Assembly (NCBI GenBank): GCA_031281555.1
Contig: JAITFK010000093.1
Location: 1-32,042, forward strand
Direction of reading: 5' to 3'
Length of the DNA stretch: 32,042 nucleotides
DNA from: Treponema sp.
Lineage (GTDB): Bacteria; Spirochaetota; Spirochaetia; Treponematales; Breznakiellaceae
Below the pieces are notes generated by a model. The model was not told where the DNA came from. It ran no database searches and worked only from the letters and a program-made list of their open reading frames with translations. This document shows positions 28,414-32,042 of this stretch, in pieces. The position numbers and the translations under genes were made by a program. Positions within the stretch are counted from its first letter, which is position 1. Each line of letters starts with the position of its first letter.

Positions 28414-29483
28414 TACACAGCCTCGTTTATGGAACAAAATAATTCGTTTCTGCTGCCGGACTCCTGCGGGAATAAATAATTACCCTCTATTACAGATACA
28501 CGTTCAACAGGAATATTCAAAAGAGCGGAAAGCTCGCGCCGAAGCCGATGTTTGGCTTTAGGTGAAAGTTCAGGCTGCATGTAAATATTAAGAGTGTTTA
28601 TTTTCCCGTCTGCCGCTTCCAATGTAAAGATTGAGTGTTTTTCCGCATCGCCTGTTTCTGTGATGTCCAGTGTCATTAAGGAAATATGGTTAAGTGTTTC
28701 AAGTAAAATTCTGAGCGACACCCGGTAATTCCGTCCGTTCTCATTTATTTCAAAAGGAAGCACAATCCAGCGCTGATTATCCTTGCCCGGCAGTCTGTTC
28801 AATATGTATAACAGCGGATTTTTTTCGGCAGATTCAAGGGCGATTTTTTTTAGAGTATTGCCGTTTACGGAAACAGAATTAAAGTCTTCATTTTTATTAT
28901 TTTGTTCATCTTGTTTTTTATTTCGCCGCCTGTCATGGCTATTTGCGTCCCGGCGTTTTTCCATATCGGGATCTATTGCATTTGCGTATAACTCAAGTCC
29001 TTTAGCTTCAAGTTCCGCACCCTTGCTTTCAGCGGCTGCGGCAGCCAATGAAAATGTAAACTTATTTTTTTCAGTTAATATAGAATTACCTGTGTTTTCC
29101 GTTATTTCCTGTTTTAGAAGTTCAGTTTGAGTTATTACGGATTTCATTGTTTCATTTTGAGATGCCGCTGTACTTTGCGGCGTAAATGCCTGACGGCGGA
29201 TTGCCGTTAAAATTTCATGTTTTAACGGTAAAGAAAAAAAACGCGCAAATAAAATAATGGACGCCGATAGTTTATCAACAGGAAGTTTTGCGGAAGAAAT
29301 TAAAGACGAGATTGAAGGAACGGCGCTGTTAGCAGCGGAAGATTTAAGTTGTACAGGCTGAGTTTTCGCTGCCTTTACCTGCGCAGGAGTCTGCGGTACA
29401 GTACTTTTTCCCTGTACGTTCTTTACAGATCTTTCGTGCGCAGTTTTTCCGGCAGGATCGCCTGAAGTTTTTTGAATATGCAA
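28413..29483 (-). CDS. Putative FliK/YlqG-like protein
   Basis: The 356-residue protein has a low-complexity Ala/Ser/Thr/Gln-rich N-terminal half (about 1-225) without a signal peptide. A compact C-terminal domain (about 230-345) contains 'RWIVLPFEINENGRNYRVSLRI' (in pieces 'RWIVLPFEI' and 'YRVSLRI') and 'PELSPKAKHRLRRELSALL'. A long disordered region followed by a globular end, directly before a FlhB-C-like gene, is the layout of FliK/YlqG-type hook-length-like proteins. Direct sequence identity to FliK is not clear by eye. The start is TTG at 29483 with GGGAG about 11 nt upstream; it lies 61 nt inside the preceding cytidylate-kinase-like gene, an unusually long overlap. Confidence 0.55.
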   Translation of the reverse strand: MHIQKTSGDPAGKTAHERSVKNVQGKSTVPQTPAQVKAAKTQPVQLKSSAANSAVPSISSLISSAKLPVDKLSASIILFARFFSLPLKHEILTAIRRQAFTPQSTAASQNETMKSVITQTELLKQEITENTGNSILTEKNKFTFSLAAAAAESKGAELEAKGLELYANAIDPDMEKRRDANSHDRRRNKKQDEQNNKNEDFNSVSVNGNTLKKIALESAEKNPLLYILNRLPGKDNQRWIVLPFEINENGRNYRVSLRILLETLNHISLMTLDITETGDAEKHSIFTLEAADGKINTLNIYMQPELSPKAKHRLRRELSALLNIPVERVSVIEGNYLFPQESGSRNELFCSINEAV

Positions 29484-30016
29484 AATTTGTTTTTCTCCCG
29501 TGTTTTTTCCAGTATCATGTCAACAATTTGCGCAGGCGTTATATTATCGGTTTTAATTATTAAGTCAGCGAAACTGTAATCATCTGTGTTAATATTATAA
29601 ATACGCATATAGCGATCCTGATCCTGCCTGTCGCGTTCGGCGGTAAAGGACGCTACATCTTCAATGCTGCCGCCTTCTCTTTTCACTATACGCTGAGCTC
29701 TTACAAGCGGACTTGCGTCAAGGTATATTCTTAAATCCGCTTCATTAAGCATCCAGATCGCAAGACGCGAACCAAGTACGCAGCCGCCTCCTTCACGTGC
29801 AAGCATTACCTGTCTTGTATCCACTTCCCTGTCCCAGGAGTCGTCTTTCGAGGCCAGTTCCAGTAATTTTTTAAATTCGATTCCTCGTTCCTGAGCAAGA
29901 GCGCGAAACGTAAAATTTATAAAGCGCAAATTCAAGGTTTCCGCAGTCATTTTACTGACAGTAGTATTTCCGCAGCCGCTTTTTCCGGAAATTGCGATTT
30001 TGATGTCCTTTTTCAT
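29423..30016 (-). CDS. Cytidylate-kinase-like protein with G-N-T-T P-loop
   Basis: The 197-residue protein has a P-loop-kinase fold of the cytidylate kinase-like family: the loop 'SGKSGCGNTTVS' (about 10-21), 'GGGCVLGSRLAIWML' and 'LRIYLDASPLVRAQRIVKREG', with a lid-like 'RDRQDQDRYMRIYN'. The invariant lysine of Walker A is Asn (codon AAT). Similar G-N-T-T loops occur in the second cmk-like gene of other spirochaetes as far as I recall, so this is likely a real subfamily and not an error. CMP phosphorylation is therefore only a possible role. GGGAGG lies just before the ATG at 30016, and yicC ends 15 nt upstream. Confidence 0.78.
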   Translation of the reverse strand: MKKDIKIAISGKSGCGNTTVSKMTAETLNLRFINFTFRALAQERGIEFKKLLELASKDDSWDREVDTRQVMLAREGGGCVLGSRLAIWMLNEADLRIYLDASPLVRAQRIVKREGGSIEDVASFTAERDRQDQDRYMRIYNINTDDYSFADLIIKTDNITPAQIVDMILEKTREKNKFCIFKKLQAILPEKLRTKDL

Positions 30017-30031
30017 AACTTTCCTCCCATG

Positions 30032-30898
30032 TCATTCGACATTCCTGAGCTGTTCCCTTATATTTTCAAGAGCTTCCTTCATACTGACAACTTCATTGCT
30101 TACTTCAATAACCGCGCTTTTGGAACCAATAGTATTTATCTCTCTGTTTATCTCCTGACACAAAAAATCCAGTTTTTTACCCGGTTTTGTATTTTTCTTT
30201 ATTTCCGCTCTGAATTCATTTAAATGAGAATTAAGCCGCGATATTTCTTCGGAAATAGTGTATTTTAACAAAAGCGACGCTGTTTCAGATAACACTTTGT
30301 TTTCATCAACCTGACTGCCCAATAATTCGCTAAAACGCGACTTAATATTTTCTTTTATCGTATTTTCAATAACAGGAGCAAAAGAAGCGGTAATTTTCAC
30401 TGAACACTCAATTATTTCCAGATGTTTAAGTATATCTTCTTCCGTGTGTTTTCCCTCTCTTTCCCGTTCACAGCAGAAAGTTTTAAGCGCTTCCTGAAGA
30501 AGAGGTTCTAACTCACGCCAGCAGCGCTCATCATCGCGATTTCTTTCAACTTCAAGAACACCTTCCATCCCAAGCATTAACGAGAGATTAGGTCTTTCTT
30601 CGATGCCAAGCTCGTCCTTTAAAACATTGATTGCGTTATAATATGCTTTAGCCGCAATTATATTAACATTAATTTTGACAGGCGCGTTATGTTCATGAAT
30701 ATGCACATGAATTTCTATCTTTCCCCTGCCGCAGACAGAAGAAACAAGGCTGCGGATTTTCATTTCCAGCGCAGAAAGCCATGACGGCAGATTTACATAT
30801 ATTTCCAGATAACGGTTGTTATAACCCTTTATTTCGACAGAAGCCGATAAATTTTCTCCGTTTTTTTCACAATACGCGTAACCTGTCATGCTAATCAT
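30032..30898 (-). CDS. yicC: YicC family endoribonuclease
   Basis: The 288-residue protein starts 'MISMTGYAYCE', the typical YicC N-terminus, and ends with a conserved YicC C-terminal part: 'SEEISRLNSHLNEFR', 'GKKLDFLCQEINREINTIGSK' (as 'KKLDFLCQEINREINTIG') and 'VVSMKEALENIREQLRNVE'. YicC proteins are hexameric metal-dependent RNases reported to act on regulatory RNA. The ATG at 30898 with GGAGG (30909-30905) at spacing 6 was preferred to the GTG at 30913. It overlaps the murC stop by 8 nt. Confidence 0.93.
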   Translation of the reverse strand: MISMTGYAYCEKNGENLSASVEIKGYNNRYLEIYVNLPSWLSALEMKIRSLVSSVCGRGKIEIHVHIHEHNAPVKINVNIIAAKAYYNAINVLKDELGIEERPNLSLMLGMEGVLEVERNRDDERCWRELEPLLQEALKTFCCEREREGKHTEEDILKHLEIIECSVKITASFAPVIENTIKENIKSRFSELLGSQVDENKVLSETASLLLKYTISEEISRLNSHLNEFRAEIKKNTKPGKKLDFLCQEINREINTIGSKSAVIEVSNEVVSMKEALENIREQLRNVE

Positions 30899-32042
30899 GA
30901 TGAACCTCCGCACCGGAAGTCATTTTAAAATGGGTAAAAAGTTTCTCGCCGAGAGGCCAGTTGTTTCCTGCTCCAAGCGTGATAAAAATGTCTCCGCTTT
31001 TTAATATATCGCATAACGGAGCAAAGGCATCGTCAGGTTCGTCAATATAATATGTTTCTCCGCTTCTTACAGCAGAAGTTTTTTCAAAAAGAGTTCTTCC
31101 GTCAACGCCGCCTTTGTAATTTTCTCTTGCGGACGCGTAGATTTTATGTAAAAAAAGAATATCCGCATCGTCAAAAGCGGAAGCAAATTCATTGATAAGG
31201 GCGGATGTCCGCGTGTAGGTATGTGACATAAAACTAACAACCAGCCTGCATGAAGGATAAAAACTTTTTATGCCGGCAAGCGTTGTTTTAATAGCTGTAG
31301 GATGATGACCGTAATCATCAATAAAAAGAATCCCCCCGGCTTTACCTAAAATTTCACATCTTCGTTTTGTACTCTTAAAATTGTCAAGCGCGTTTTTTAT
31401 GGATTTGATTTTTTCTACATCAGGGAAAGTGTTCACTTTTGCCGCTGTGAATTCTTCCCTTGCCAATGATACTGTAAGGGCAATTGCCGCGGCGGCGTTT
31501 AACGCCTCGTGCCGTCCGGGTATTCGTATTGAAAAAGCTTCCGGAATTCCGGCAAGTGTAAAAAAGGCACTTCCGTTATCTACGTTATACGAAACTATGT
31601 TATAATCGCCGTCTGCAGTAAAACCATAAGGGATTAATTCTACCCCGCGGTTTTCTTTTTCTATTATTTGTGCAACTTCGCTTGCTCCTCTGTCATCGGC
31701 ACAGTAGATAAGCTGCCCTCTTTCAGGAAGTAATCTGCAGTATTCAGCAAACGCATCGCGGATTGATTCATAACTGTCAAAATAATCTTGATGATCCCAT
31801 TCTACGGCAGTCAGTATTATGCGCTTTGGCCGGAACGATAAAAAATTCTTCTGATATTCGCATGTTTCAGCAATAAAGTATTTGTTTCCGATAGTGAGCG
31901 TTGATCTTCCGTTAAAGTCCAATGCGGCGCTGCCTGTGAGTATTTGAGCCGGAACTCCTGCAGCGCGCATCAAAATGCCGCATATCGCCGTTGTAGTGGT
32001 TTTTCCGTGAACGCCGCAGACTCCGGTAGAATCAAACCTTGC
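30891..32042 (-). CDS. murC: UDP-N-acetylmuramate--L-alanine ligase, N-terminus missing
   Basis: The visible 383 residues run to the natural C-terminus; about 80-100 N-terminal residues lie beyond the right edge. The ATP-binding loop is near the start of the visible part: 'GVHGKTTTTAICG' (usually GTHGKTTT). Further motifs are 'AETCEYQKNFL', 'WDHQDYF', 'GRHEALNAAAAIA' and 'IDDYGHHPTAI', the MurC-specific block. The enzyme adds L-alanine to UDP-MurNAc in peptidoglycan synthesis in the cytoplasm. 'AETCEY' in place of 'AEADES' marks the variant clade also seen in Thermotoga-like MurC proteins. A short TTG/ATG start near 31973 would miss the P-loop and is rejected. Confidence 0.94.
   Translation of the reverse strand, partial: ARFDSTGVCGVHGKTTTTAICGILMRAAGVPAQILTGSAALDFNGRSTLTIGNKYFIAETCEYQKNFLSFRPKRIILTAVEWDHQDYFDSYESIRDAFAEYCRLLPERGQLIYCADDRGASEVAQIIEKENRGVELIPYGFTADGDYNIVSYNVDNGSAFFTLAGIPEAFSIRIPGRHEALNAAAAIALTVSLAREEFTAAKVNTFPDVEKIKSIKNALDNFKSTKRRCEILGKAGGILFIDDYGHHPTAIKTTLAGIKSFYPSCRLVVSFMSHTYTRTSALINEFASAFDDADILFLHKIYASARENYKGGVDGRTLFEKTSAVRSGETYYIDEPDDAFAPLCDILKSGDIFITLGAGNNWPLGEKLFTHFKMTSGAEVHHD

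Overview
The window looks like a chromosomal segment from a spirochaete, most likely a Treponema-type organism. The clues are periplasmic binding proteins with an 'FAGGGKE' signal-peptide end, a class III cyclase behind a 7TMR-DISM-like sensor, an orphan V-type ATPase subunit D, a FlhB C-terminal-domain protein and a cytidylate-kinase-like protein with a G-N-T-T P-loop. The lineage is inferred from family resemblance only. The coding density is that of an ordinary chromosome. I see no phage, transposase, integrase, CRISPR array or rRNA.

Layout. (1) 1-2890: the start of xseA and an MgtC-family membrane protein on the minus strand, divergent from a membrane-anchored adenylate/guanylate cyclase. 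(2) 3061-10995: two consecutive monosaccharide ABC importer operons, chvE-gguA-gguB and mglB-mglA-mglC. Both are preceded by nearly the same ~80-bp promoter/leader, and both carry hairpins between the binding-protein gene and the ATPase gene. (3) 11111-18193: a tightly packed plus-strand run: a membrane protein with a spermidine-synthase-like domain, a lone V-ATPase subunit D, a universal stress protein, a small flavodoxin-like protein, a J-domain protein, methionine aminopeptidase and an HtrA/DegP protease. (4) 18302-19509 (minus): a metallo-beta-lactamase-fold protein and a pentapeptide-repeat protein. (5) 19573-24032 (plus): a Cys-rich protein, murI, rsgA and mutS2. (6) 24087-25726 (minus): a TM2-plus-winged-helix protein and two tandem secreted paralogues driven by a consensus sigma-70 promoter. 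(7) 25861-32042 (minus): two nucleoside-type ABC permeases, tRNA-Val(UAC), tRNA-Gly(UCC), a FlhB-C-like and a FliK/YlqG-like gene, a cytidylate-kinase-like gene, yicC and murC (N-terminus outside the window).

How it works together. The two sugar importers share a promoter and leader design and probably respond to the same growth conditions. ChvE/GguAB-type systems take up several aldoses; MglBAC takes up galactose/glucose. Much of the rest is cell-envelope and housekeeping: peptidoglycan precursors (MurI, MurC), ribosome maturation (RsgA), protein maturation and quality control (Map, HtrA, J-protein), DNA/ribosome maintenance (MutS2, XseA) and RNA turnover (YicC). Several genes that lack a Shine-Dalgarno sequence have a sigma-70-like -10 box ending 6-10 nt before the ATG, which suggests leaderless mRNAs.

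The items most worth a second look are the duplicated promoter/leader, the leaderless pattern, the MglB that lacks the calcium loop, the orphan V-ATPase D subunit, the strongly driven pair of secreted beta-rich proteins, and the enzymes with altered signature residues (MBL H-x-H-x-S-H, P-loop K to N, MutS2 Smr LDLRG to LKLIG). I did not find a clear new defence or mobile system.
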